A stretch of 56,011 bases of DNA from JBIYSM02 sp044759095 (GTDB taxonomy: Bacteria > Bacillota > Bacilli > Brevibacillales > Brevibacillaceae): the NCBI RefSeq assembly GCF_044759095.2, contig NZ_JBIYSM020000029.1, positions 1 through 56,011 of the forward strand, in the 5' to 3' direction. Made by a program: the position numbers and the translations under genes. Positions 1 through 7,170 of this stretch are shown one piece after another. The notes below the pieces were generated by a model. The model did not search any database and was not told the DNA's origin. It saw nothing but the letters and a program-made list of their open reading frames with translations. How positions within the stretch are numbered: position 1 is the first letter of the stretch; each line of letters begins with the position of its first letter.

Positions 1-61
1 GGATTGGTTCAGGGAGAAGGGTATCCCACAATGTGATTTGCTCGTTACGAAGTTTTAACAT
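1..61 (-). CDS. IS transposase, N-terminal fragment (IS1182-like), cut by window edge
   Basis: Reading leftwards from an ATG at 61-59, the first 20 residues are MLKLRNEQITLWDTLLPEPI and then the window ends. A GAGGTG ribosome binding site lies 7 bases upstream (complement of 69-74). From memory, N-termini of this style (an EQxTLWD segment followed by LLPE) begin IS1182-group DDE transposases. That family assignment is an inference from only 20 residues. The context supports a mobile element: the gene starts just inside a boundary where the flanking sequence becomes a broken copy of dispersed repeat A (from 228). Confidence 0.55.
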   Translation of the reverse strand, partial: MLKLRNEQITLWDTLLPEPI

Positions 62-227
62 AATCGCTCACCTCAAATAGGATTTTCGAGGAGCACTGTT
101 GAATTTCTTTAAGAAGAAAGGAATTCAGTCCCTCTTTTTGGATGTATTGCCTCGACAACACTACTTCCATTTAGAGAGCTGAATTCCTTTTGTTTTTGAC
201 TTACCCCAGGAATTTTTCAGGGGAAAC
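1..227 (-). mobile_element. Right end of an insertion sequence (partial)
   Basis: The segment carries the transposase start and its leader up to about 227, where sequence matching the 3' end of repeat family A begins abruptly. A 12-base inverted repeat (AAAGGAATTCAG at 117-128 and its complement at 179-190) and a CCCC...GGGG-bounded stretch at 204-223 lie in the leader and could be subterminal structure. The true terminal inverted repeat cannot be defined because the other end is outside the window. Confidence 0.45.
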
Positions 228-252
228 TAGCTAATGCCGGGTGGGTTATTTT
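228..252 (+). repeat. Repeat A0: 3' remnant of dispersed repeat family A
   Basis: TAGCTAATGCCGGGTGGGTT at 228-247 is identical to the 3' part of repeat A1 (22236-22255) and is followed by a T-rich run. The 5' part of the repeat is missing and insertion-sequence DNA stands in its place. Confidence 0.6.
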
Positions 253-266
253 CTGGAAATGGTTTT

Positions 267-1109
267 TTATACGGGAAGTCTCCAGTCAGGAGCTTGCAGT
301 TCCCGAGCCTGAAAAGCGAACAATCCCAGCCGTTCACTCAGATGGTGCCGGGACTCTTCCACCATTTTGAACGGAACGGCAAACGGCTCGATGAGAACCG
401 GCCATTCTCTCTGGATGGCAGCCAGCAGCTGTTCTTTTACGTCAGGCACCGTCACCGGTTTCCCCGTTAACGCGGAAATACTTCCTATGGTAGACCCGTC
501 CATGTGGGGAATGGGTTTGTTTTTTTCCATTTCATCCAAGCCCGCCAGCTGATAAAACGTCTCCATCATGGCACCGCGTGGCTGTTCTTCCACGTTGATG
601 CACAACTGGAGGATGGATCCGTGACGGGTGCGGCGCTGGGCCATGCCGCCGATTTTCTTTCCGTGTATGGAAAAGTCGTAGTCACCTGCACAGTAGGAGC
701 CGGCTATTTCACCGAACGTAATGTCTCCGTATTTTTGTAGGCCGACACGGAGCAAAGCGGTGACCAGTTGAAAGAAAGCGTCAATGGAAATGGAGGTGTC
801 CGGCAGTAGACAGGCGAGATTCAACACGCCCGCATCCAGCGGAACACATGCCCCTCCGGAAGAGCGCAGCACGCAGCCGAAACCTTGATGCCCGAAATGG
901 CGCAATGCCTGTTCCAACCGTGGGAGCTTCGCATCTCGCCGGCCCAGGTAGAGAGCCTTGTCGTACACCCAAAGGTGAATGACCGGCACAGCTCCCGGGA
1001 GACTCATGCTGGCAGCCAGTGCTTCATCGAGAACCAGCGGGTCCAGCGGGCTGTTTTGATGGAGACCGGAATCCATCCAGCGAAAAGGCGATTGGGCAGA
1101 CAGCACCAT
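267..1109 (-). CDS. lipL: Octanoyl-[GcvH]:protein N-octanoyltransferase LipL
   Basis: The 280-residue protein belongs to the lipoate ligase / biotin ligase-like fold. The segment EIAGSYCAGDYDFSIHGKK places the catalytic cysteine at residue 140 and is the LipL form of the motif (B. subtilis LipL has a near-identical GSYCPGSYDLSI). The paralogue LipM has a different context around its cysteine. LipL moves the octanoyl group from GcvH to the E2 subunits of pyruvate and related dehydrogenases, so it acts upstream of PdhC encoded near the other end of this window. Length is the family norm (about 280). The ATG at 1109 has an AAAGGAG site 7 bases upstream. It is transcribed alone, downstream of the S-layer-homology gene and separated from it by a hairpin. 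Confidence 0.88.
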   Translation of the reverse strand: MVLSAQSPFRWMDSGLHQNSPLDPLVLDEALAASMSLPGAVPVIHLWVYDKALYLGRRDAKLPRLEQALRHFGHQGFGCVLRSSGGACVPLDAGVLNLACLLPDTSISIDAFFQLVTALLRVGLQKYGDITFGEIAGSYCAGDYDFSIHGKKIGGMAQRRTRHGSILQLCINVEEQPRGAMMETFYQLAGLDEMEKNKPIPHMDGSTIGSISALTGKPVTVPDVKEQLLAAIQREWPVLIEPFAVPFKMVEESRHHLSERLGLFAFQARELQAPDWRLPV

Positions 1110-1204
1110 GGCAGGCTCCTTTCATCGGGTAAGAATCGGATACCATTATACAACTGAACGTATTCTAATTCTAGTGAAAGTCCATATTCAATATTTGGCG
1201 ATGA

Positions 1205-1235
1205 AAGAAGGGACCGTTCCAATGGAGAACGGTCC
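1205..1235 (-). terminator. Hairpin after the S-layer-homology gene
   Basis: GGACCGTTC (1211-1219) pairs with GAACGGTCC (1227-1235) around a 7-base loop, 10 bases beyond the stop of the minus-strand gene. On the minus strand it is followed by CTTCTTTC, a weak U-rich tail. Confidence 0.7.
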
Positions 1236-1245
1236 GCTTTTCCTG

Positions 1246-2478
1246 TCAGTTCAACACTTTAAAATTGAAGTTGTCAAAGTACGTGATCTCGCGAGGAACT
1301 TCGTCTGTCGCTTCCTCCTGCAGATAGAGCCCCAGCTTTGTGCCTTCGTGTTTGAATTGCTGCTGACCGAAGAGGAACTGGCCGTTCAGGTAGATGGAGC
1401 AGTTGTCTTCATTCACGACGACTCTCAGTTTGTTGGAACTTCTCAGTTTGTAGGAGCCGGAGGCGATGACATCCAGTTCTTTACTGTTGGCGTCGTTCAC
1501 TTTGGCAAGAGTCACACGGTCTTTGCTGATGTACACCACGTTTGCCTTGCCGTCGGCACCGTTAAAGAAAACTCCGCCCAGACCATCCGATCCGTTGGCA
1601 AGAACGTCTACCGTCAGTTCGTACTTCTTGGGTTTCACTTCTTCTTTCCACTTGAGCGGCAGGAAATAGTGATCCACATCGTTGTCGGTGGAAATGGCCG
1701 TCACTTGCTTGTTCACCACGCCCCACGTTGCATTGGCTTTATCCGTCTGCCAGTATTTCAGCGTAGTGTCGGAGAAGCTGTCGGTCACACTGGTGGGCAG
1801 ATCGGGCTGCGGCTCGGTATCCGGTAACGGAAATACGACTTTGTCCTCGTCTTCGTTCTTGTCGAGAAGGGCACGGTAGAGCAGGGAAGCCGCTTCGGCG
1901 CGGGTAATCTCATCCTGCGGGCGGAAGTAGCCTTCAAATCCCTTCATCAGCCCTGTTTGAATGGAGATGGCGATGTAGGGGCGGAGTGCCGGCGACATGC
2001 GTTCATCGTCTTTGAATCGGCTGATGACCGACAAGTCGGGTCTGTGGTTGCGGTCGTAACCGAGCAGACGGACGAGGGCCACGGCGATGTCTTCCCGGAC
2101 AGCGTACTGATCCGGTTTGTACGTGTATCGCGAGCCGGACTTGTAGCCGGTCAGGTACGGCTTTGCATATTCCACATAGTAGAATGCCCAATGCGACTTC
2201 GGTACGTCCTGAAACGTTTGCTTGATATTCGACTTGTTCATGTCGATGCCGGAAGCGGCGATCATGATCTTGGCAAACTCTGCACGGGTGATGTGATTGT
2301 TGGGACGAAACTTTCCGTCCGCATAACCTTTAATGATCCCCTTTTCCGCCATGGCGGTAATCTCCTTGTAGGCCCAGTGGTTGCGCGGGACATCGGAGAA
2401 GGAAGGGGCAGCTTGTGCAAACGGCACTGCCGTAATCAGCAGCATGACTGCCAGGAACAAGGTGAGTACTCGTTTCAT
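1246..2478 (-). CDS. Exported S-layer-homology (SLH) domain protein with C-terminal jelly-roll-like domain
   Basis: The 410-residue protein begins with a signal peptide (MKRVLTLFLAVMLL..., cleavage likely after AQA near residue 23). Three SLH repeats follow at roughly residues 25-75, 87-145 and 150-205, with FSDVPRNHWAY, TRAEFAKI and ITRAEAASLLYRALL as landmarks. After an acidic proline-containing linker, residues about 230-410 look like a concanavalin/LamG-type beta-sandwich (WQTDKANATWGVVNKQ, LGLYLQEE, ITYFDNF). SLH domains bind pyruvylated wall polymers, so the protein should be displayed on the cell surface. The ligand of the C-terminal domain is unknown. The ATG at 2478 has a GGGAGGT site. 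It is monocistronic. Confidence 0.85.
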   Translation of the reverse strand: MKRVLTLFLAVMLLITAVPFAQAAPSFSDVPRNHWAYKEITAMAEKGIIKGYADGKFRPNNHITRAEFAKIMIAASGIDMNKSNIKQTFQDVPKSHWAFYYVEYAKPYLTGYKSGSRYTYKPDQYAVREDIAVALVRLLGYDRNHRPDLSVISRFKDDERMSPALRPYIAISIQTGLMKGFEGYFRPQDEITRAEAASLLYRALLDKNEDEDKVVFPLPDTEPQPDLPTSVTDSFSDTTLKYWQTDKANATWGVVNKQVTAISTDNDVDHYFLPLKWKEEVKPKKYELTVDVLANGSDGLGGVFFNGADGKANVVYISKDRVTLAKVNDANSKELDVIASGSYKLRSSNKLRVVVNEDNCSIYLNGQFLFGQQQFKHEGTKLGLYLQEEATDEVPREITYFDNFNFKVLN

Positions 2479-2693
2479 GGTTACCTCCCATAATCAGTAT
2501 TTTTTGCTAGCTGACTGTTCAGACGGGGTAGACAAGGCAGAAGTTGCAAAAAAAGTGCCCTTTTTTGGAAAATGTGAAAAAAGTCATAGGTTGCTTGTTC
2601 CGCTGCGAGTGGGAAAATACAGCAATTGTATGAGGAGAGTCGTGGTAATATGACAAGGAAGGTCCATTTTCAATCGGGAGGAGGTACCTGAAG

Positions 2694-3008
2694 ATGATCG
2701 GGGCGTGCTTGTTTGATTTGGATGGAACACTCTTGAGCTGCGAGCAAGAGGCATTCGGCTTGGTGTGGTTTCAAACGGCCGTGGCGCATTTCAAATGGCC
2801 GGCCCCCGAAATTTTTGCGCGCGCACACAAGCGGCTGGGAGTGAAAGCGGCCGAATGTATTTTCGTCGGGGATCATCCAATCAATGACATTGCGGCGGCC
2901 AAAGCAGCCGGGATGAAAGCCATTTGGAAGCGCGACCGTTACTGGCAGGCTCCTGTGGAAGCGGATGGAACCATAGAAGAGCTGAGCGAACTGCTGAAGT
3001 GGACATGA
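2694..3008 (+). pseudogene. HAD-superfamily hydrolase with internal deletion
   Basis: Only 104 residues are left where HAD phosphatases have about 210-235. Motif I (ACLFDLDGTLL) is present at residues 4-14. The sequence then jumps within about 20 residues to PAPEIFARAHKRLGV and motif IV (IFVGDHPINDIAAAKAAGM). The cap domain, motif II (S/T) and the region around the motif III lysine are gone. The reading frame and a good GGGAGGAGG site are intact, so a short product may still be made. It is unlikely to be an active phosphatase because the cap and second motif are missing. The junction seems to fall near HFKWPAPEIF. Confidence 0.7.
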
Positions 3009-3056
3009 CTGTAACAGAACTTCCTTTATTATGTAACAGGAACTTCTTATTTTATT

Positions 3057-3085
3057 TCGAGAATGACGATTCCATGTGCTATAAT
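3057..3085 (+). promoter_or_regulatory. Sigma-A-type promoter for miaB-ricA
   Basis: TCGAGA (3057-3062), 17 bases, then a perfect TATAAT (3080-3085), 44 bases before the miaB ATG. The -35 matches 4 of 6. A direct repeat GTAACAG(G)AACTTC lies just upstream at 3011-3023 and 3033-3046. Confidence 0.6.
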
Positions 3086-3128
3086 CATGAGTTGTATGTA
3101 GGATAATCATTACATTGAGGTGATAGAG

Positions 3129-4640
3129 ATGACGGTTAAGAATGAGGCGACTACGGACTTAAAATCCGCCAAGTCCCAGAAGACGACTGAGGATTTCGCC
3201 AAGTACTTCCAGCCGCCTTCCTTAAAAGATGCGAAGAAGCGGGGAAAGGAAGACGTTCGCGTTCATTACGATTTCGGCATTCCGGAAGAGATGCAGGGAA
3301 TCGGGAAAGGGAAACACTACCTCATCCGTACGTATGGCTGCCAAATGAACGAGCATGATTCGGAGACGATTGCCGGGATCCTGGAACAGATGGGGTATTC
3401 GTCGACAGAGGATGAGATGGAAGCGGACGTCGTCCTGTTTAACACCTGTGCCATTCGTGAAAATGCCGAGGACAAGGTGTTCGGTGAGTTGGGCCACATG
3501 AAGCGCATTAAAAAAAATAACCCGAACCTGATACTCGGGGTGTGCGGCTGTATGTCCCAAGAAGAAAGCGTCGTAAACAAAATTCTCAAAAGCTATCCAC
3601 AAGTAGATTTGATTTTCGGAACGCATAATATCCACCGACTGCCTGTTCTTTTGCGTGATGCGATGTTCAGCAAGGAAATGGTGATTGAGGTTTGGTCCAA
3701 AGAAGGCGACATTATCGAAAACATGCCGAAAGTCCGCGAAGGCAACATCAAGGCATGGGTTAACATTATGTACGGATGCGACAAGTTCTGCACGTATTGC
3801 ATCGTTCCGTACACGCGAGGAAAAGAGCGCAGTCGCCGTCCGGAAGACGTCATCGCCGAAGTTCGTGAGCTGGCTCGGCAAGGTTATAAAGAAATCATGC
3901 TGCTGGGACAAAACGTTAATGCTTACGGCAAGGACTTTGAAGATATCAAATACGGGTTTGGCGATCTGCTGGATGAAATTCGCAAGATCGATATTCCGCG
4001 TGTCCGTTTTACCACGAGCCATCCGCGAGACTTCGACGACCATTTGATCGAAGTGTTGGCGAAGGGCGGCAACCTGATGGAGCAGATTCATCTGCCGGTT
4101 CAATCCGGAAGCACCGAGGTCCTGAAGAAGATGGCGCGCAAATACACGCGGGAACACTATCTGGAACTCGTGCGTAAAATTAAAGCGGCGATTCCTCATG
4201 CAGCCTTGACTACCGATATTATTGTCGGTTTCCCCGGCGAAACAGAGGAGCAGTTCCAGGAAACCCTCTCGTTGGTAGAAGAGGTTGGGTACGATTTTGC
4301 TTACACCTTCATGTATTCGCCTCGTGAAGGAACTCCAGCGGCTGAAATGGCTGATTCCGTTCCGGAAGAAGTGAAGAAAGACCGCCTCCATCGGTTGATG
4401 GAAGTACAAAATCGCATCAGCAAGGAAAAGAATCTGGCTTTGCAGAACCAAATCGTCGAAGTGCTGATTGAAGGGGAGAGCAAGACAAACCCTGATGTAT
4501 TGGCAGGACGCACTCGCACCGGCAAACTGGTTCACTTGAGCGGTGATAAATCATTGATTGGAACCCTTGTAAACGTAAGGATTACCGAAGCAAAAACGTG
4601 GACCCTCTGGGGTGAAATCGTAGCAAAGGTCGAGGTGTAA
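3129..4640 (+). CDS. miaB: tRNA-2-methylthio-N6-dimethylallyladenosine synthase MiaB
   Basis: The 503-residue enzyme is a radical-SAM methylthiotransferase that converts i6A37 to ms2i6A37 in tRNAs, the step after MiaA (encoded 8 kb downstream). Domains in order: a Bacillus-type N-terminal extension (1-65), the UPF0004 domain with its iron-sulfur cysteines (TYGCQMN, NTCAIRE, CGCMSQ), the radical-SAM core with CxxxCxxC in CDKFCTYCIVPYTRG, and a C-terminal TRAM domain (LVHLSGDKSLIGTLVNVRI). The start is the ATG at 3129. The GTG at 3120 belongs to the GAGGTGA ribosome binding site. ricA follows after 6 bases, as in B. subtilis ymcB-ymcA. Confidence 0.96.
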   Translation: MTVKNEATTDLKSAKSQKTTEDFAKYFQPPSLKDAKKRGKEDVRVHYDFGIPEEMQGIGKGKHYLIRTYGCQMNEHDSETIAGILEQMGYSSTEDEMEADVVLFNTCAIRENAEDKVFGELGHMKRIKKNNPNLILGVCGCMSQEESVVNKILKSYPQVDLIFGTHNIHRLPVLLRDAMFSKEMVIEVWSKEGDIIENMPKVREGNIKAWVNIMYGCDKFCTYCIVPYTRGKERSRRPEDVIAEVRELARQGYKEIMLLGQNVNAYGKDFEDIKYGFGDLLDEIRKIDIPRVRFTTSHPRDFDDHLIEVLAKGGNLMEQIHLPVQSGSTEVLKKMARKYTREHYLELVRKIKAAIPHAALTTDIIVGFPGETEEQFQETLSLVEEVGYDFAYTFMYSPREGTPAAEMADSVPEEVKKDRLHRLMEVQNRISKEKNLALQNQIVEVLIEGESKTNPDVLAGRTRTGKLVHLSGDKSLIGTLVNVRITEAKTWTLWGEIVAKVEV

Positions 4641-4646
4641 AAGACA

Positions 4647-5090
4647 ATGGAACAAACAAACCTGTATACGCAAAAAGAGATCCTGGACAAAGCCCGCGAG
4701 CTGGCTGCCATGATCGCCAAAACAAAAGAAGTGGATTTTTTTAAACGGGCCGAGCAGCAAATCAAGCACAATGAGCGCGTTCAGACTCTGATTGACCAAA
4801 TCAAGAAAAAGCAAAAGCAAATCGTTATGTTTGAATCCATCAACAAGCCGGAACTGGCAAAAAAGGTGGAGGAAGAATACAACCAGCTTCAGGACGAACT
4901 GGACACCATCCCGCTCGTCGTTGAGTTCAAACAGTCTCAGGTAGATGTAAACGATTTGCTGCAGATGGTCACCAGCGTCATTACCAACACCGTTTCCGAG
5001 CGAATCATACTCGATACGGGAGGCAATCCGCTGACGGGTGAAACCGGCGGCGGCCCGGAGAAAAAGCGCGACGGAGGCTGCTGCTCGTAG
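4647..5090 (+). CDS. ricA: RicA (YmcA), subunit of the Y-complex for RNase Y / sporulation control
   Basis: The 147-residue helical protein (YlbF/YmcA family) has the charged central segment QIKKKQKQIVMFESINK and the IPLVVEFKQSQVDVNDLLQM segment typical of YmcA. The C-terminus is glycine-rich and ends GGCCS. In B. subtilis, YmcA, YlbF and YaaT form an iron-sulfur-containing complex that helps RNase Y process mRNAs and is needed for sporulation, competence and biofilm formation. The two C-terminal cysteines would suit cluster binding. It sits between miaB and cotE exactly as in B. subtilis and is probably cotranscribed with miaB. Confidence 0.9.
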   Translation: MEQTNLYTQKEILDKARELAAMIAKTKEVDFFKRAEQQIKHNERVQTLIDQIKKKQKQIVMFESINKPELAKKVEEEYNQLQDELDTIPLVVEFKQSQVDVNDLLQMVTSVITNTVSERIILDTGGNPLTGETGGGPEKKRDGGCCS

Positions 5091-5178
5091 CCCCAGGCTG
5101 ATTCCTGAAGACAGCGATGCGCGGATAAGAAGTTTCCCAAAAGTATTCTAGGTGTTTGCACCCTAGTCGAATGCCCTG

Positions 5179-5187
5179 CATACAAAT
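5179..5187 (+). promoter_or_regulatory. Possible sigma-E -10 element before cotE
   Basis: CATACAAAT resembles the sigma-E -10 consensus (CATACAAT) and lies 33 bases upstream of the cotE ATG, matching the known mother-cell control of cotE. I see no convincing sigma-E -35 at the right distance, so this is suggestive only. A small hairpin (CTAGGTG/CACCCTAG, 5149-5167) lies just upstream. Confidence 0.35.
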
Positions 5188-5219
5188 GTACAGAAACGTT
5201 GTATGGAGGAGGTAACGAA

Positions 5220-5777
5220 ATGTCGGGTACAGACAAAGACCTACAGTGCCGGGAACTTTACGCGAAAGCTGTTTGTGGTAAAGGTCATAAATACGCCCAA
5301 ACGACCCACACGATCATACCATCGCACACTCCTTCGACGATCCTCGGATGCTGGGTTATCAACACGAACTTCCAGGCAGAGAAAGTCGGAGACGCGGTTG
5401 AAGTATCTGGTACGTATGATGTCAACCTGTGGTTCTCGTTTGCAAATAACACGCAGACTGAAGTGAAACGCGAAACCGTCAAGTTTTCCGTACTCGTTCC
5501 GCTTTCGTTCTACGACAAAAACGCCCGCGGCGATCTTGAAATCGTCGCCCGCGCTGTAGAACAGCCGAAATGCGTGAAAGCCGAACTGAATGGCGGCACT
5601 GTCACAGTCAAGTGCGACAGCGAGTACGCAGTAGAGATCATCGGCGAGACCAAGATTTGCGTGGTTGTCTGCAATAGCTGCGATGACAAGGATTTCCATC
5701 TCCTCGGCGACTATGAGGAGAACAGTGACGAATTCGACGACTACGATTCTGCCAGCATGTTCGATGAGTTAGATTAA
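5220..5777 (+). CDS. cotE: Outer spore coat morphogenetic protein CotE
   Basis: The 185-residue protein matches CotE over its length (B. subtilis 181 residues): YAKAVCGKGHKYAQTTHTI near the start, ILGCWVINT, VSGTYDVNLWFS, and a strongly acidic tail rich in Asp/Glu (residues 165-185). CotE assembles around the forespore in the mother cell and recruits outer-coat proteins; the acidic tail is typical. The ATG at 5220 has a strong GGAGGAGG site. It is followed by a clear terminator, so the gene downstream is a separate unit. Confidence 0.95.
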   Translation: MSGTDKDLQCRELYAKAVCGKGHKYAQTTHTIIPSHTPSTILGCWVINTNFQAEKVGDAVEVSGTYDVNLWFSFANNTQTEVKRETVKFSVLVPLSFYDKNARGDLEIVARAVEQPKCVKAELNGGTVTVKCDSEYAVEIIGETKICVVVCNSCDDKDFHLLGDYEENSDEFDDYDSASMFDELD

Positions 5778-5807
5778 GAGGAGAGAGCATCTCCTCTTTT
5801 TCTTTTT
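5777..5807 (+). terminator. Rho-independent terminator after cotE
   Basis: AGAGGAGA (5777-5784) pairs with TCTCCTCT (5790-5797) around a 5-base loop, followed by a long T-rich tail. Confidence 0.9.
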
Positions 5808-5822
5808 CCCGTATTCCTCTTC

Positions 5823-5850
5823 ACGCTCTCCTGGGCGGTCACATAGGCTA
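5823..5850 (+). promoter_or_regulatory. Possible sigma-K promoter before the amidoligase gene
   Basis: AC at 5823-5824, 17 bases, then CATAGGCTA at 5842-5850 fits the late mother-cell sigma-K consensus (AC, 16-17 bases, CATANNNTA). It ends 32 bases before the ATG of the next gene. The consensus is short, so chance matches occur. Confidence 0.4.
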
Positions 5851-5882
5851 TAGCAAAAGGGAGAGCGGGGAGGAACAGGGGA

Positions 5883-7145
5883 ATGTCGCGGACCATTGTG
5901 ATACGCAATGCCGAGCAAGCTGTATCATCTTGCCAAGACAAAAGGAAAATGAGGTACCTGCTGCGGCTAAGCGGCATTCCGGTCGTGTCGCAAGCGGAAA
6001 AGGCGAGCGGTCAGCGGATCTACCGCGTGCAAATGTTTCACCAACACCCTCTTTCCATTGTAAAGGAACCGCTGCAAAGCCCGTGGCTGCTTCACCCCTT
6101 GCCAATGGAACAGACTGCCGATCCGGTGGCGCCGGAATCGGACGATCCCGAAGTGAGGCTGATTACCTATCTGGCCATGAGAAGCCTGTACGCCGTGGGA
6201 TTGGAAATCGGCCAGGTTACGGTGGTTGCCTACTCGCCCAATCGAGCCAAGGTCGCAGACATCCATCCCGAGTGGAACGAGCAGGACATTGACTCATCCC
6301 GATTGAGCGATCTATTTCAAATGATGGAACAGGACCAATCTTCCGAGGTGATGCTGGGAGCCGATCCGGAGTTCGCCCTGCGAGGTTCAGACGGCAGCAT
6401 GGTGCTTGCTTCCGACTTCCTGGGCAAACACGGAACGGTTGGCTGTGACTCTACCCGGTATCGCGAAGAGTTGGCTCTGAATCAGTGGCCGTTGGTCGAA
6501 TTGCGGCCAAATCCGACCCAGGATCCGGAAGAGCTGTTTTATTTCCTCTATCAGGCACTGCAGCTGGCTCGCCGAAAAATCGGGGACGAAACGGTTGAAT
6601 GGTTGGCCGGCGGCATGCCGTTTGACGGCTATCCGATCGGAGGGCATATCCACTTTAGCAAAATCGCTCCCAGCTTTTCGCTGCTCCGCAAGCTGGATGC
6701 CTATCTTTCCCTGCCGCTGGTGCTTTTGGAAGACGAAGGATGTCGGAAGCGACGTCCCCGTTACGGATTTTTGGGAGACTTCCGCGAAAAGTCATACGGC
6801 GGATTTGAATACCGAACGCTTCCCAGTTGGCTGGTAACCCCGACTATTGCAAGAGGGGTGCTGCACCTGGCGAAGCTGGTGGCCTCCCATCATCGGCAAC
6901 TGTCTGCACGCCCCTTTTTGCAGGTACCCATGCTTCGAGCCTATTACTTCGGGGACAAAGAGCGGGTGACACAGATGGTGCGGGCAATGTGGGAGGAGCT
7001 GTGCGCTCTGCCGGCATACCAGACTGCCGGGCCACAACTGGATGCCTTTTTCACCTGTGTTTTTTCGGGGGAGATCTGGCCGGCTGATCAGGACATCCGC
7101 AGGGCGTGGAAGCTGATGGAGAACCGTGCTATAATGGAGCAATGA
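5883..7145 (+). CDS. Putative amidoligase (COOH-NH2 ligase type 2 family)
   Basis: The 420-residue protein resembles the putative phage/bacterial amidoligases of the glutamine-synthetase/ATP-grasp-like COOH-NH2 ligase fold. Diagnostic segments are VMLGADPEFAL (about residue 157), YREELALNQWPLVELRPNP (about 196), GGHIHFSK (about 253), GFLGDFREKSYGGFEYRTLP (about 298) and PTIARGVLHLAK. The first 90 residues form a separate alpha/beta region (RNAEQAVSSCQDKRKMRYLL) that could be a pre-domain or substrate-binding module. Such enzymes are predicted to form amide bonds between carboxyl and amino groups; I know of no assigned substrate. Position between cotE and mutS and a sigma-K-like promoter suggest a role in coat cross-linking or peptide ligation. 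That role is an inference. Confidence 0.65.
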   Translation: MSRTIVIRNAEQAVSSCQDKRKMRYLLRLSGIPVVSQAEKASGQRIYRVQMFHQHPLSIVKEPLQSPWLLHPLPMEQTADPVAPESDDPEVRLITYLAMRSLYAVGLEIGQVTVVAYSPNRAKVADIHPEWNEQDIDSSRLSDLFQMMEQDQSSEVMLGADPEFALRGSDGSMVLASDFLGKHGTVGCDSTRYREELALNQWPLVELRPNPTQDPEELFYFLYQALQLARRKIGDETVEWLAGGMPFDGYPIGGHIHFSKIAPSFSLLRKLDAYLSLPLVLLEDEGCRKRRPRYGFLGDFREKSYGGFEYRTLPSWLVTPTIARGVLHLAKLVASHHRQLSARPFLQVPMLRAYYFGDKERVTQMVRAMWEELCALPAYQTAGPQLDAFFTCVFSGEIWPADQDIRRAWKLMENRAIMEQ

Positions 7146-7170
7146 GATTGTCAAGCTAGGAGATCAAACG

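Noticed and set aside
3222..4535. 437-residue open frame antisense to miaB
   Set aside because: miaB is certain on the plus strand; the antisense protein has no recognisable domain.
5774..6105. Minus-strand ORFs over the cotE-amidoligase gap
   Set aside because: They cross the cotE terminator and the amidoligase start and have no supporting signals.
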